NCBI GenBank assembly: GCA_904063045.1
Contig: CAJFCJ010000002.1
Location: 992,001-1,056,000 of the forward strand
DNA from: Dimorphilus gyrociliatus
Lineage: Eukaryota > Annelida > Polychaeta > Dinophilidae
DNA: 64,000 bases
Direction of reading: 5' to 3'
Positions within the stretch are counted from its first letter, which is position 1. Each line of letters opens with the position of its first letter. Under the pieces are notes generated by a model. The model saw only the letters and a list, made by a program, of their open reading frames with translations, was not told where the DNA came from and did not search any database. The position numbers and the translations under genes were made by a program. Below are positions 30,101-54,554 of this stretch, one piece after another.

Positions 30101-33004
30101 TTAAAACTAGTAGGAAAATTTATGAAGATGTATGAATATAAATAAACTAAGTGACTAATAAGATATTACTCAACAAATGATTTACTCTACAAACTGTTAC
30201 TGTATTAATTAAGATTTCGAAATTTCGGTCAATAAAACGACTTTAATGGAACTGTTACATCTGTTTATACATATACATACAAGTATAATGTCAATATATT
30301 GTATATATAGGTGACATATTTATATTTTGCTAATAAATATTAAAACGAAGATCTTGTTGAATTTTAAAGATAAGCCTGCTGTACAATTAGAAAAGATATA
30401 TACATTATAAAAAACAAGTTGTAACTATTGATTTTATATCGAAATAATAACTACCGTAGTAATAATGAATAATCTAATTGCTAGCTTGAACATATTTCTC
30501 AAATATATTGATAATGGAATAAACTATTGTTAAGAAAGACGACTTGTATATATGTCTGACCTCTGAATGACCATTGAACGTGAGACAAACAAGAACAAAC
30601 GACTTGCGTAATCCCCGCTTTGCTTATTCGAGTTTTAGCAAGGCTATGCGCGGATTTGAAAGTTGACTGTAGCTAATGAAGTCGTTCCAAAATATCAAAA
30701 ATCTAGAGGTATTACATCACTAGTGTGTTAGCAAGACTTTTTTTCAAGTTTCAGAGACTATATATGAACTTTGAAGGGGAGCGGTCAAGAAACGATTAAA
30801 GTTGAACAGCACGCGAAATAGAGGTTAGTTTATGCCGTCACGCGACGCGGACACGTGCTAGGCAGGTGCAGAGCATAGAAGAAAACAATTGGTCCTTCTA
30901 GGCAACGCGTACACATATATACACTTATATAGTATAAATGTGTACATCAAATAGGGAGGCAGGTGCAGTTTATTCACTCAACCGTATCTAATAGCAGTGC
31001 GCGGAGGCGTCTTGCTTATTTTTTTCCCTCTCTGCCCACCTTCAACTGACTGTGTATTTATAGTCTAAAGCCATATTAGTGCCGTTTAAGTAAACTAATA
31101 CATCTAGTTAAAAAATAGAATTCTATGAACATTAGTAGGCTTTATCAATTTGCCACTGAATAATTGTCCGTTCCTGGAGTAAAGTAAATTGCATAGTAAA
31201 TAGAAAGAAACAATCGAAAAAAGACGACAGAGGCTAATTACCGATAATTACTCCTTCTCTAAAAGTTAGAGACGAATAATTGGACCGTCGTTATGGGAGA
31301 TTATTTGGATGTGTCAAAAAATTTACACACTATGTTGTCTATACATAATACACTCTAATTACTCACTTGCCGGATAGTCATAGCACATGGTACTAGAATT
31401 AATCATCCGAACGCGTGAACGCAAATATAATGAATAGGCTAACGCTACTAAGAGGAATTGCAGACGAAAGAAACCCGACACGCAGGAATAGATTGCCAAA
31501 GGGCACGCCGACTTAATTGCAGTACCGAAGCCGTTCACGACACGTGCCTAAATATGCATACACTAGTTTTTTGGGTAAATTCCCATTTTCTATGCGCTAT
31601 ATGATGAATTCAATTTATAATGTATAATAGTTCCACTTATAGCTTTGAATTTGAGAGAACGATGTCTTACAAGTTCTGTCGTTCCCGTGGTAACGACTTT
31701 CATAATCAATACGTCATTAAACTCTCCACACGCGCCGCTTGGAAGGTTGCCAAACTGCACCAGATGCGCTTGCTCTCAGACACGCCCCACTTTCTGACAA
31801 TTCAAGCGTGGCACCTGCCTAGAATAGATATAAAATAGACTTTATTAAAATTACTTATAGGAAAAATTCTATTAACTTAGGCTTTTCTATATGATAAGAA
31901 CAGGATTAATTTAAATATTAATTCAATTTTCTTGTATAGAATATTTATTTTTTAACCAAAATTTCGGCGGAACTTGTTGTCACCTCACTTATCATACTAT
32001 AACATTGTGCTTCCGCGGTTTTAGCAACATTTATACACCTTCCGCCCTTATAATTCTGCTCGTAATCATATCTATAACGCAAGTCGGAAGTAGAAGAAAA
32101 CTGCTTTGTAAGCCAAGGTTATGCACGCGCTCTTGCGCTGCTTAATTCCTCATTTAATAGTTTTAGATAAAAACTGCTTGATTGTTCACACCATCCATAA
32201 TAGACGAAAATGAAAGCGTGCAAGCGGCAATTACCATCATTTTCACCGGCCACTTCAAAGCGACTAGTTGAGTAATCTACGCTGACTGTGAGCGGGAATT
32301 GAACGGGTCTGGAAAAAACATATTCGATTAAACGTCCGACAGGTGCGTAATAAGACCAGCGAAGCTTGACAGGCAAGAGGAACAAAGGATGGCAGGTGCC
32401 TAGAACTTTTCTAGGCAGGTGACGGGGTCTAAAAACGCATCTGTCGGTTGTGTCGTCGTTTTCCTGTATCAATAACGATTATAATGTGACATCAGCATTT
32501 CGGAACTGATTATTGTTCGGTAGCATTCACCAGTGGGCTTACATAGCGTTATAAGCATATTTATAAATTAATACATTAGGGATAACCACTATCATTTAAC
32601 CCTAAATCGATCGACAGATGGAGTTAGCGGTCGCATTAATTCATGACTCACTTATTTCCGAAGGAAGGGGGGAACTGGATTAGTAAGCAATCGATAAGAT
32701 GAGGAAACGCCTGACTCACGTAGTCGTCTTTTCCACCCAAAATTACATAGTTAATAATAAATCTACGCAAGTTTTAAGATATTTTATTAGTAAATCGTAG
32801 ATGTCGCCACTAATCAGAAACAAAACATTCTAATCGACAACTTTTAGTTGTAAGTTCTATCATAAATTACTGAAATATTGATTTATATTGCGTAACTAAA
32901 AGACAAATAAAAACGAATAAATTAATTTTCTTCTATTTATTTTTTAAAAATTCACATCGAACATAAATCCAAAGCCCGCGTAAAAATTCTCCTTTTATCA
33001 AACA

Positions 33005-33066
33005 GCCAATAGGCACTATAGACGGTATGGATTGATGCTGATTGGACGAGAGCAAGCTATAAAAAA
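33005..33066 (+). promoter_or_regulatory. SoxC core promoter (CCAAT, inverted CCAAT, TATA)
   Basis: GCCAAT at 33004-33009, ATTGG (inverted CCAAT) at 33041-33045 and TATAAAAAA at 33058-33066. The TATA box lies about 120 bp before the first ATG, giving a start site near 33088-33095 and a 5' UTR of roughly 100 nt. This is the only clear TATA/CCAAT promoter in the window. Confidence 0.7.
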
Positions 33067-33188
33067 CGCGAACGACTGATCATCAAGCAGTATCCTGGCC
33101 AACACGAGACGTTTTCTCATGTTTTAAAACTTGCCGTTTTTATTGTTTTTTTATACCCAAAACTTTTGGATATCTTTAATTTTGGCAA

Positions 33189-34139
33189 ATGGTGAAAATC
33201 ATGTCAGGCGATTTCATTGATCAGATCTTTGAACAGATCAGTCGAATGGACAATTCTAAGGTAATTTTCGGTTCTCAAACGGTAAACGAAGATTCATCAA
33301 CGCCTTATTCGGATGCGACCAACTGCAAAAAAACAACTTCTCACGTTAAACGGCCGATGAATGCGTTTATGGTTTGGTCGCAAATTGAAAGGCGAAAAAT
33401 ATCCGAGGTCGCTCCCGACCTACATAATGCCGAAATATCGAAGCGCCTAGGAAAGCGATGGAAAACTTTAAACGACGAAGAACGACAGCCTTTTGTAGAA
33501 GAAGCGGAGCGTTTACGTCTCCTGCACTTGAAAGAGTATCCAGATTACAAGTATAGACCGAGGAAAAAGCCAAAGAGTTGTGCTCCAGAAAGTAAACAAT
33601 CGCAGAATAGCCATCAGCTGGCTACCGTACAATCGAAGCAAAGAAAACTATCCCATAAATCAGGTATAACAAAACCATATAAGACCGTGCACAAAGTGAA
33701 GATAGACGACCGTCTCAAATCTTCTGTACGAGAAGCGCCTATGCCAATTACGATAGCTGCTCAACTTCCAACTTCTCCTACATCAACAGCCACACCAGAC
33801 TCACCCGACTTTTATTCACTAGATGAGAGCCCTGTCTCATCACCCGCGTCTAATGCAACAAGTTCATCCATATGTCCTCCACCAATGTCTGTACAGGAGT
33901 TGCAAAACGCTACTCTTGCTAGCCTGACGGCACTTCCGGCTGACGATCTGTCTCTTGATGACTTGGACAACATACCAATCAATGACGTTCTCGGCTGGCC
34001 CGGTTCAGAATGTGGAGATCCTACATCTACACCTACAATAACTTTTGCTGAGATGACGCCTGTTGGTTCAACTTTCGACGACATTGTCAATTTAAATCCT
34101 CCCGGTGTCAACGACTGGCTCGACTCGATTGCTCATTGA
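33189..34139 (+). CDS. SoxC: SoxC transcription factor (Sox4/11/12 orthologue), intronless
   Basis: 316-aa single-exon ORF from ATG 33189 (a second in-frame ATG at 33201). The HMG box spans about residues 52-122: [35 protein letters not shown], and [14 protein letters not shown]. The SQIERRKI and [16 protein letters not shown] signatures assign it to group C rather than B, D, E or F. A basic tail follows, then Ser/Thr/Pro-rich sequence and an acidic Leu-Asp segment ([19 protein letters not shown]). It ends [11 protein letters not shown], comparable to the SoxC C-terminal transactivation motif. SoxC proteins bind ACAAAG-type sites in the minor groove and promote neuronal and mesenchymal differentiation. 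A single coding exon is normal for this group. Regulation is probably extensive, given the surrounding non-coding sequence. Confidence 0.96.
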   Translation: MVKIMSGDFIDQIFEQISRMDNSKVIFGSQTVNEDSSTPYSDATNCKKTTSHVKRPMNAFMVWSQIERRKISEVAPDLHNAEISKRLGKRWKTLNDEERQPFVEEAERLRLLHLKEYPDYKYRPRKKPKSCAPESKQSQNSHQLATVQSKQRKLSHKSGITKPYKTVHKVKIDDRLKSSVREAPMPITIAAQLPTSPTSTATPDSPDFYSLDESPVSSPASNATSSSICPPPMSVQELQNATLASLTALPADDLSLDDLDNIPINDVLGWPGSECGDPTSTPTITFAEMTPVGSTFDDIVNLNPPGVNDWLDSIAH

Positions 34140-37100
34140 ACGCTATTTTAATGCGTTTTGAGAATGAACTCTTGTAAAAAAAATATCCCAGAATTGAAAA
34201 ATTCTTGTATATATATCCAGACTTTTGCAAACATGCAACAAATTAAGACTGATTTTTCTTCTGTCGTCATTTTTACTTATATTTTTTATACATGAGTATA
34301 TAGGCTACAGGACGCACAATATAACAGTTCAGGTATGTCTGTATATGCTACAAAATTTTTCTACGTGTCTCCTTCACTCAGGCAATTTCGCCCGCAGGGA
34401 CCTTTTTGATACGACTTTTCTATAATTATCGGTGTTCACCTTTCTAACATTATCGTCTAATTTATTTTAGTAGCCGAGCGCACTTGTGTACTCCTATTTA
34501 TACGCTTGTTTGTTCGTCATATACGCCTAAATTTATTTACATATTTTTATATATGTAATAGTAGTCGTAGGATCTTTTAATAATGAGAGAAAGGACGTGG
34601 GGCAGTTTCCGACAAAAATGCTTGCCTAATTTATTTTAGACGATGTTTACTTTTTTGTACTCGTGACGTTCAGGGTTCGTATTGGGCCCAAAAGCCGAAT
34701 CAGAATATGTAGCCTGCTCTGCAAATGTGTGCAGTTTCAGTATTTCCTTTTTCCCTGTTTTTTTCGTGTCTCCTTATATACCGATTAGAGAGATGAGAGA
34801 ATATTTATGTATGGATTTATACATATATACAAAATTTATACACAGTATATTGTATTATATGTAATACGTACATTATATATAATATAAATATATTGCAGAA
34901 TATTATATGCTTGAATGTTGATGCTTTTGAATACACGCAATGTTTATTTGAATATTGAACGACCCAAACTATTCTACTAAGCCTGACAGCTTGGCGCCAT
35001 TCGACGTATAGACGCCACTAGGCAGTGACAGGTGCAACGTTTAGGCCTACTGCTTCACGCCAAAAATTTTAGGAGGCGGCGCGCCAAGGAGTGTAAAGGT
35101 GGTTAATAAATGCCAAATAAGGTCCAGTTGATCATTTGCTTTGCATTCCAAAAACATTATATAGAGGTATAATTCAGTGAATCGACCACACAAAATGTCT
35201 GTCTGCGAGAATCTCAGTATGCTAGCAATCAGGCATGCTCGGTGACATAACGTGACGTCATTTCACCCAGTTTAACGAAGGCCTAGATGTAAGCAACTTG
35301 CACCTGCCGCTGAGGAAAGCATATAAAAACTGTAATCTATAGATATTTGTATGCAAGCCTATATGTTAAAACTAGTACCGAAACAGGACTTACACATTTA
35401 GGCCGATCCTGTATCGCTCTCACAAACACATCAAACAAACCGATATCTTCAAAGCAATTACAAATTTAACGTAGCAACACCGAAAAGCAATCTTGCACGC
35501 GTAATGCTTCGAAGGCACATGTTTAAGTTCATGCACGGGCAATGTAAACAAAAAAATCTAGGTCAAACAGCAATATGGTTGGACAATTGCTTTCATAAGA
35601 AGATATATGTCAATTGTTTAAGACACAAAGTAGTAAACAGGGTTTTACCATTAATTCGAGAAAAAAATAACAATAACAATTACAAAAGTGATAAAGCAAG
35701 GACAATTTAACTATTGATTAAAACACGCTACGGCTTCCACATTTTTTGCAGCTGTCAGATAACGATAAGGGATCTGGTAGCCTGTCTACAACAAGCCTGT
35801 TCGAGGCCTACAAGTTGGCTATATGCCAGCGATCAGCTGTTTTACGCGACTGAAATATACACAGCTGACTCAAGTACAATACGTAAACATGAAATTTTCA
35901 GCTATCATAAACTAGACCAAAAAAACGTATGCAGTACGCACAAATTGTTTATTTAGCTTTGTAGGGTTTGGCAGTTGGCAGGCCAGTCTCATATCGTTAA
36001 AACCCCTGCCTCTTCAAGATAGTACGGTTTACTTCATGAAAACCACTAATGCTTCCCTTAACACATAAGCGTACATACTTCTAAGTATCCTAATATACAT
36101 ATATACATACGTAGATCTACTGTATATACAGTGTATACAAGTGTGTGTATAAACTTGTATAAATCTATATATAAACTATATACATAGTACGTAGAAAAAA
36201 TATATATAACAGTATATTGGCCCTACCGAGTGGCCGACCGACCGCCTGCCTTTCTACATTCACCATCTGTCGACGATTTCAATACGACAGCTGCAGGTCC
36301 TATGTCCCAATTCGGGCTTATTGAATATTCCGAATTTGGACCGAATTCAAACAGAAATACTTTAACACCATTAAAATAACACTTTTAAGAAGGATAGCAA
36401 ATAAAATCACATGAAAGCTTATTGACAAACGACCTACTAATTTAGCGAATAATGAAAGCTATAAATGGTTGGCGATTGATTAATTAAAACTATATAGCAT
36501 TGTATAGTAATTTATATTTATAGTATTTATTATTTCTATTTAGACCCCATTCATTAGGTAATTAATGTGCCGATGTCATTAGTATATTTCATCTGAAAGT
36601 AGCAAATTTGGGTGCATCGACCTTCTTTGAGTCTTTGAGTATTTTATAGCTTGGTTTTTTTTTAAAATGCTTAAACTTAAATGATCAACGGTCGTTTAAA
36701 CGACTTCCTATATAGGGTGGCTCGGGCTTATCTAGGTCGTCGGTTATTTCAAAGGTCAGAGGCCACACGTGCATTCCAACTGCGTCCCTTCTACCTACAT
36801 CTTGCGCATGCGCTTTTCTATAACAGACTAATTCATAAGTCTTCGCGAAAGAGAAATTCAGAAGGAGGAAGAGAGAGAGAGTTAGAGGTAAAAAGAATTA
36901 TTTTGAAGCGTGTGAGCACACGTTTAACGATTGAATAGGAATTTCCTGTCGTTCCCAGGCCAAGCCCAGTACATTTTATTACTATTATAGGCCTATAATA
37001 CTCAACCAACCAGCCTCAAAGGTGAAATTTTATATATACGAAACTCGGCAGCGGAACTGACCGGTAGTGAATTACATACTGATACCATTTACGCAGCATG

Positions 37101-38175
37101 TCTCGCACATACATCTATACGGCCCTACTATAGATTATTCCTTATTTGTAAGGGTGAACTCGTTTAACACACTTTACTTTCCGTTTAGAAAAATCTCTCA
37201 AGTAGTAATTACTTTAAAGAGAATATTGAATTTCGTTGCTTTCTCATATTCAACAACGTACTAGTCCTATGCAAGTTTGTTCTGCATATGAGGTAATCCC
37301 CATATACTATGCGTCAGTATGAAACATCAGCCCCAGTTTGTCATCGTCTGACTCATCGTGTTACTCACGAGGTGGAGCCCTCATCTAAGTTAGGTCGGTT
37401 AACTGTAATGTGAATTACAGATACCGTGAGAGGGCATTCATACGCGTATAGCATCCTCATCAATTTTCAGCACGTTCATTTTCCGTTTTAGCTCAATAAA
37501 TTAATTATACTTGTTTTCCGTAATTTTTTACAGCATACTATAATACAACTTAAGCCATTGTATCTGGTGGTTACTGTAAAATATCAAGGTCTTGTCGTAT
37601 AATTTATGGTCCTGTTTACCATAATCAAATAATATATCCAGTGATTTCTAGAAGTTGTACAGTAATTTTTTTCTTTTTAAAACTGTAATACAAAGTCATG
37701 AAAACGAGAGGTCATAAAATGGATTATTGAAGGGAAAATGGCTGCTTAACGCAAGCCATCTAAAAACATTCAGGAAAGGGGGTATGGGAAGAGGAGAAAT
37801 CTTGGATATATAAACATTTTAAATATTTTTTTTATAAAAATGAATGAAAATAAAATATATTTGTATGCAAGGGTGTAAGACCACGGCAGCAATGGGCAAT
37901 ATCGATTAGTAGTGCCGTCGCCTAGACGGGTACCAGTCATCTCCAATACAGCAATTGCAGTTCGTAGTGCAGGAGAGAGAACCAAATAGCATGCGGTGCG
38001 CCACCACTAACATTAGCATAGAGCTGTACAGTAATGACGCGCACGGATCAAATAAGGATAGGCACATTTTCTTCTTAGACAAAAGGATACTCAATCGGAT
38101 GGGAATGACCAAGGCCGAACGCTTGCCATGTGACGTTTAGACGCCGCTACAGCACGCCGTAGTGCGGCGGCAAAA
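34140..38175. other. SoxC 3' UTR and intergenic region to the HUNK-like gene
   Basis: About 4 kb with no supported gene. The first ~800 bp are AT-rich, consistent with a long SoxC 3' UTR, and hold two copies of CTAATTTATTTTAG (34457-34470, 34626-34639). E-boxes CAGGTG occur at 35029 and 35301, a CRE TGACGTCA at 35254-35261 and CACGTG at 36766-36771. A low-complexity TATA/TGTA tract occupies about 36090-36215. The last ~250 bp are GC-richer and likely the HUNK promoter and 5' UTR. Confidence 0.45.
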
Positions 38176-38207
38176 ATGAAGAACGCTATCGGCGGCGTCT
38201 TTTCATA

Positions 38208-38208
<1 letters not shown>
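38176..38208 (+). CDS. Upstream ORF (10 codons) overlapping the HUNK-like start
   Basis: ATG at 38176 opens a 10-codon ORF (MKNAIGGVFS) whose TAA stop (38206-38208) shares its final A with the main ATG (38208-38210): TAATG. The arrangement is the textbook context for termination-coupled reinitiation, so the uORF may set the translation level of the kinase. It matters only if transcription begins upstream of 38176. Confidence 0.55.
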
Positions 38209-51465
<13,257 letters not shown>

Positions 51466-52369
51466 CTGGTGCCTTTGTCAAGTCAGGCCGTAAATGCTCA
51501 TTCCTGTAAAACTACAACGTACACATGTCTCAAAAAGGCCTATGTCATGCAGATTTTTATCGTGTGAATGAAATGTCTGTATTTACTATTATCTTGCCGG
51601 GTTCGAAGCAGTCGCCGTCGCGTCTTCCGTATATACTCAATATGTCATTTCATTTTCATTTTCAGACTTGTGTATATAGTAAGCTATACATACGAATTAT
51701 ACATGCTCTCTTCGTGGTTGTTTAGGGGAGGTGTATTTTCTTTTGAAATTTAGGATTTTCTCTTTGCTTGAACAATGTTGTTCAATTTTTTTAAATGTGC
51801 CATGATTGAAAACGCAATCGCTCAAGCGCATGTTGATTGTAAAGTTTTTTCCGGCGTATCGTAGTGATCTTGTTCGTTATATGTGTATATAACTACATAT
51901 AGTTATATATGTTTATAACTGCCAAATGTTTGAAGAATGCCAAAGAAAGAATATCAGGCTTGCCCCTAATATATACTGTATTTTGTCTGTTATTTACGTG
52001 TCAAAAATCAAAGACTTACTATATTCGTAAACGTAGAGTGACCTGTTGCTGAATGCTTTACCGCTACAGAGCCCAAGTCTACAAAGAAACGTGAACTTGA
52101 GGTATCAACTGTAAAGCGCTCTCGACTGTGCTGACTCTTGAATTGAAGTGCGTTAATTTTTATTTTACCCTGCAAGTTCTCGTCTCATAGTAGACAAGCT
52201 CTGCAGTTGTAGCGTTTTTTATGCATATGCATCGTGTTCGACACGATGATAACAAAAAAAAACAGATGATGCAGTTTTTTCAGTTTGTTCAATTCTTGTT
52301 ATTTGCACTATTGTTTCAATCTATGAATACAAGCAATGTACTTGTACCAAATTCAAAGATCTAATCTAT
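51466..52369. other. Convergent spacer: HUNK-like 3' UTR and CH25H-like 3' UTR
   Basis: About 900 bp between two stop codons, without a supported ORF. AT-rich with short palindromic tracts (for example around 51880-51915, ATGTGTATATAACTACATATAGTTATATATG). Probably mostly 3' UTR of the kinase gene. Confidence 0.4.
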
Positions 52370-53254
52370 TTAGCATAGTTTTGGTGTTATATATTTATCA
52401 AGGTAAGTAAAAAAAGGTTCATAATTTTTATCTCCGTGGAGATGATGATCATAATGAGCTCGAGCTCCTCCATAAATCCTAAACGGGAGAATCTTGTCCA
52501 GAGTGAAGGGTAAGTCGTATCCACAGTGATTTTCTATTAGGCTAAATATAAGACAGAGAACGAAAAGAGTACGAGAAAGTGGATGAGCTGATACGAATTT
52601 TAGTGCCTCGTTAGCTGAGAGAATAAGCAAGAGTCTTTCAACAATTGTTAGCTGGTTAGTTACTTTACCACTGAATTTTACATGCTGATGATGATGAGCG
52701 TGTAAGTGTGAAAAAAGCCATTTATTTTTGTGTAAGCTAACATGAAGAATGTAGAAGAGAGCATCATATAAAATGAATGCTGCAATAATTTGATAAGCAA
52801 TTTCATACAGTTTAGGTGGTAGTTGAGGTAGGGATCTCGTCTTCTGCAGCCAGTTTTTCTTTTGCATTTGAATCACAGTTAAGTCTACTCCAGGATATTT
52901 CTTTACCATGAACGTATCTAGAACCATTAGGGGAAAGATATACCAAAAGATTTCCAAAAAACCTCTACGAAAACCTTTGTGATCCCATTGAACTTGCTTT
53001 GTGGAAATTTTATATTGATCAAAACATGAAAAAAAAGAAGCAATCTTCGGGAGCTGTAGGAAGACGCCATATATAAAGGTTACCCATAATGTTTCAAAGT
53101 AAACACAATTGAAAATGGTTGATGATAAGCAAAATCTCCAAAGGTTTTCAATCAGATTGTCCATATACTCGTAATTCACAGCCATTAGAAGACCACCTGC
53201 GCAAAGTCCAAAACGTAGAGACCATATGGTGATAGAGTTGCTCTTGCAAGTCAT
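52370..53254 (-). CDS. Fatty acid hydroxylase-superfamily enzyme, CH25H-like
   Basis: Single-exon ORF, 294 aa from ATG 53254. It is open further upstream to an apparent acceptor (gtttcag|CCCCACG, about 53295), so a spliced N-terminal extension is possible. The histidine boxes of the sterol desaturase/ERG3 superfamily are present in order: HVSLH (HxxxH), HLHAHHH (HxxHH) and HYDHH (HxxHH, followed by GDKNYEPFF). Several hydrophobic segments surround them (IIAAFILYDALFYIL, TLFVLCLIFSLIE), as in ER-embedded di-iron enzymes. The spacing and the LFSHLHAHHHQ context are like cholesterol 25-hydroxylase, but substrate cannot be predicted; C4-methylsterol oxidase or alkylglycerol monooxygenase-like roles remain possible. 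Vertebrate CH25H is also intronless. It is head-to-head with NDUFA7. Confidence 0.85.
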   Translation of the reverse strand: MTCKSNSITIWSLRFGLCAGGLLMAVNYEYMDNLIENLWRFCLSSTIFNCVYFETLWVTFIYGVFLQLPKIASFFSCFDQYKISTKQVQWDHKGFRRGFLEIFWYIFPLMVLDTFMVKKYPGVDLTVIQMQKKNWLQKTRSLPQLPPKLYEIAYQIIAAFILYDALFYILHVSLHKNKWLFSHLHAHHHQHVKFSGKVTNQLTIVERLLLILSANEALKFVSAHPLSRTLFVLCLIFSLIENHCGYDLPFTLDKILPFRIYGGARAHYDHHLHGDKNYEPFFTYLDKYITPKLC

Positions 53255-54034
53255 AATTAGCAAACTATATTTCCCTGCTGTTCGTGGGGCTGAAACATAA
53301 AATTCAATCACAGGGCCACCGCTTTACACCGTCTAATAACGATTACTCTTAGCAACCAGGTACATATACAACAGCTAGATAGCTTTCATAAAGGAAAAGA
53401 AATGTGAGAAACTGAGCAGGCAGTGACTCAGCAAATTTCGATCGACGTTATATACGGTTTACAAATTAACAATATGCAACTCCCTCAATATGTCTGCTAC
53501 GTGACCTTCACCCTTTTACACCTGCTTTGATAAAATATTTACTAAGACGACAAAAAATTATCGAAAAAAAAACCAATAAAAAGTGGACAGCCTCTAGTAT
53601 TCGAAAATAAATAATTACCATTGATATAACCGCTTTATGCAATTTATCTATTTTTATATTATTCCTGACACTTGCCCTCTTTGATGAATATGAACTCATA
53701 AATGGCTAGTATGTTCATCTTTACATTTTGTAATACTTATAGGACTCTCGATTGTCTTTAAGTAACAGAAATAGATTTTCTCAATTGAATGTCGAGATAT
53801 TGAAAGGTGAGAATAAAGAAACATGATCATTCTTGCAAAAAATCCGATTAGAACGAAAAAATTATTAAAGCCCGGCCTACGCTGTAATAATTTGAAATGT
53901 CATTTAATGTTGTCAAAAACTGTCTATGTCATTCTTGTTTCAATTCAAAGAGCTTATATCTTCGCGCCAAAGGAATATTTTACCATTTTTGCGAGGCACC
54001 TTAGTTTCGTATAGTAGAGCGTAACAAAGTCAAA
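53255..54034. promoter_or_regulatory. Divergent 5' region, CH25H-like / NDUFA7
   Basis: 780 bp between the two starts. Apart from a possible upstream exon of the CH25H-like gene near 53295-53340, nothing coding is supported. AT-rich; no TATA/CCAAT arrangement as clear as that of SoxC. Confidence 0.35.
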
Positions 54035-54554
54035 ATGTCCTCTCCAGCTGGAAGAACAGTTACCCCGTTGATTAGCAGAATCAGAAACTTTATGGCGGGG
54101 GTAATTTGGTCAATTTATATATATTCTACCGTATTTTTACATTTTAAAAAGATAATACCTTTTAAATAAAAATAAAAGGAAAGGTTTCTCTGAGTGATAA
54201 TATAGGTTTTTATCAAAAAATTTCATCAGAATAAGTAACATTGTCTTTCAGAGAAAAATTATGGAACATCAACGTTTTGAGCAGACTATATCACCAAGAA
54301 CCCAACCTCCTCCGAATATCCCCGGAGGCATTGCTCATCATTTGTCACATAATAACTACTTTTTGAGAGATGGAAGACGAATAGCTAATGCACCAACCAA
54401 TTCTTATTCATCTTCAAAATTAATATCTGCTGTTTCGGAGGAGTGAGTGTAGAATTTTAAAAAATTTTCGTGTATTATATACCCTATCTTTTGCAGACCA
54501 TCGACGGTAGCATCCAGAACTCCTCGTCCTGGAGCAGTCTACAATTGGGATTGA
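54035..54554 (+). CDS. NDUFA7: NADH:ubiquinone oxidoreductase subunit A7 (complex I B14.5a)
   Basis: Three exons: 54035-54100, 54252-54442 and 54497-54554, total 104 aa (human 113). The N-terminus is TPLISRIRNFMAG. The family signature follows in exon 2: SPRTQPPPNIPGG, then HHLSHNNYFLRDGRR, matching the RTQPPPK...LSNNYYxxRDGRR block of NDUFA7. It ends with GAVYNWD, comparable to the C-terminal Trp-containing tail. It is an accessory subunit of mitochondrial complex I on the matrix-facing arm. The frame closes across both introns (151 and 54 bp). Too short to be found without splicing, since only the middle exon stands out. Confidence 0.95.

Larger units (their letters stand above)
23404..33004. 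other. Gene desert upstream of SoxC, probable regulatory landscape
   Basis: About 9.6 kb without a convincing gene. ORFs here (for example 24978-25274 or 32119-32472) have no homology I recognise, no codon coherence and no splice support. The interval alternates AT-rich stretches with short GC-richer patches (about 24050-24250, 26580-26700, 28130-28680, 30600-31050, 31500-31830, 32100-32480). Those patches concentrate CAGGTGC E-boxes, CACGTG boxes, a CRE and RFX-like sites, as expected for clustered enhancers of a developmental gene. No repeat family is recognised apart from short AT tracts. Confidence 0.5.
28223..35306. promoter_or_regulatory. Dispersed CAGGTGC E-box cluster around SoxC
   Basis: Twelve CAGGTG/CACCTG hexamers were located by eye at 28223, 28235, 28447, 28457, 30863, 30960, 31812, 32340, 32393, 32416, 35029 and 35301. 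Ten extend to CAGGTGC, and most of those to GCAGGTGC. Further upstream copies sit at 24063 and 27053. About 1.6 hexamers would be expected in 7 kb at this base composition. Candidate binders are proneural bHLH/E-protein heterodimers (GCAGGTG) or Snail/Scratch/ZEB zinc fingers (CAGGTGCA). Confidence 0.5.

Noticed and set aside
32119-32472. 117-codon minus-strand ORF upstream of SoxC
   Set aside because: No recognisable domain, and it lies in a GC-richer patch dense in E-boxes, where long ORFs arise by chance; the non-coding reading explains it better.
36090-36215. TATA/TGTA-rich tract as a possible promoter or structured RNA
   Set aside because: Low-complexity dinucleotide drift without a fixed unit, stem or adjacent ORF.
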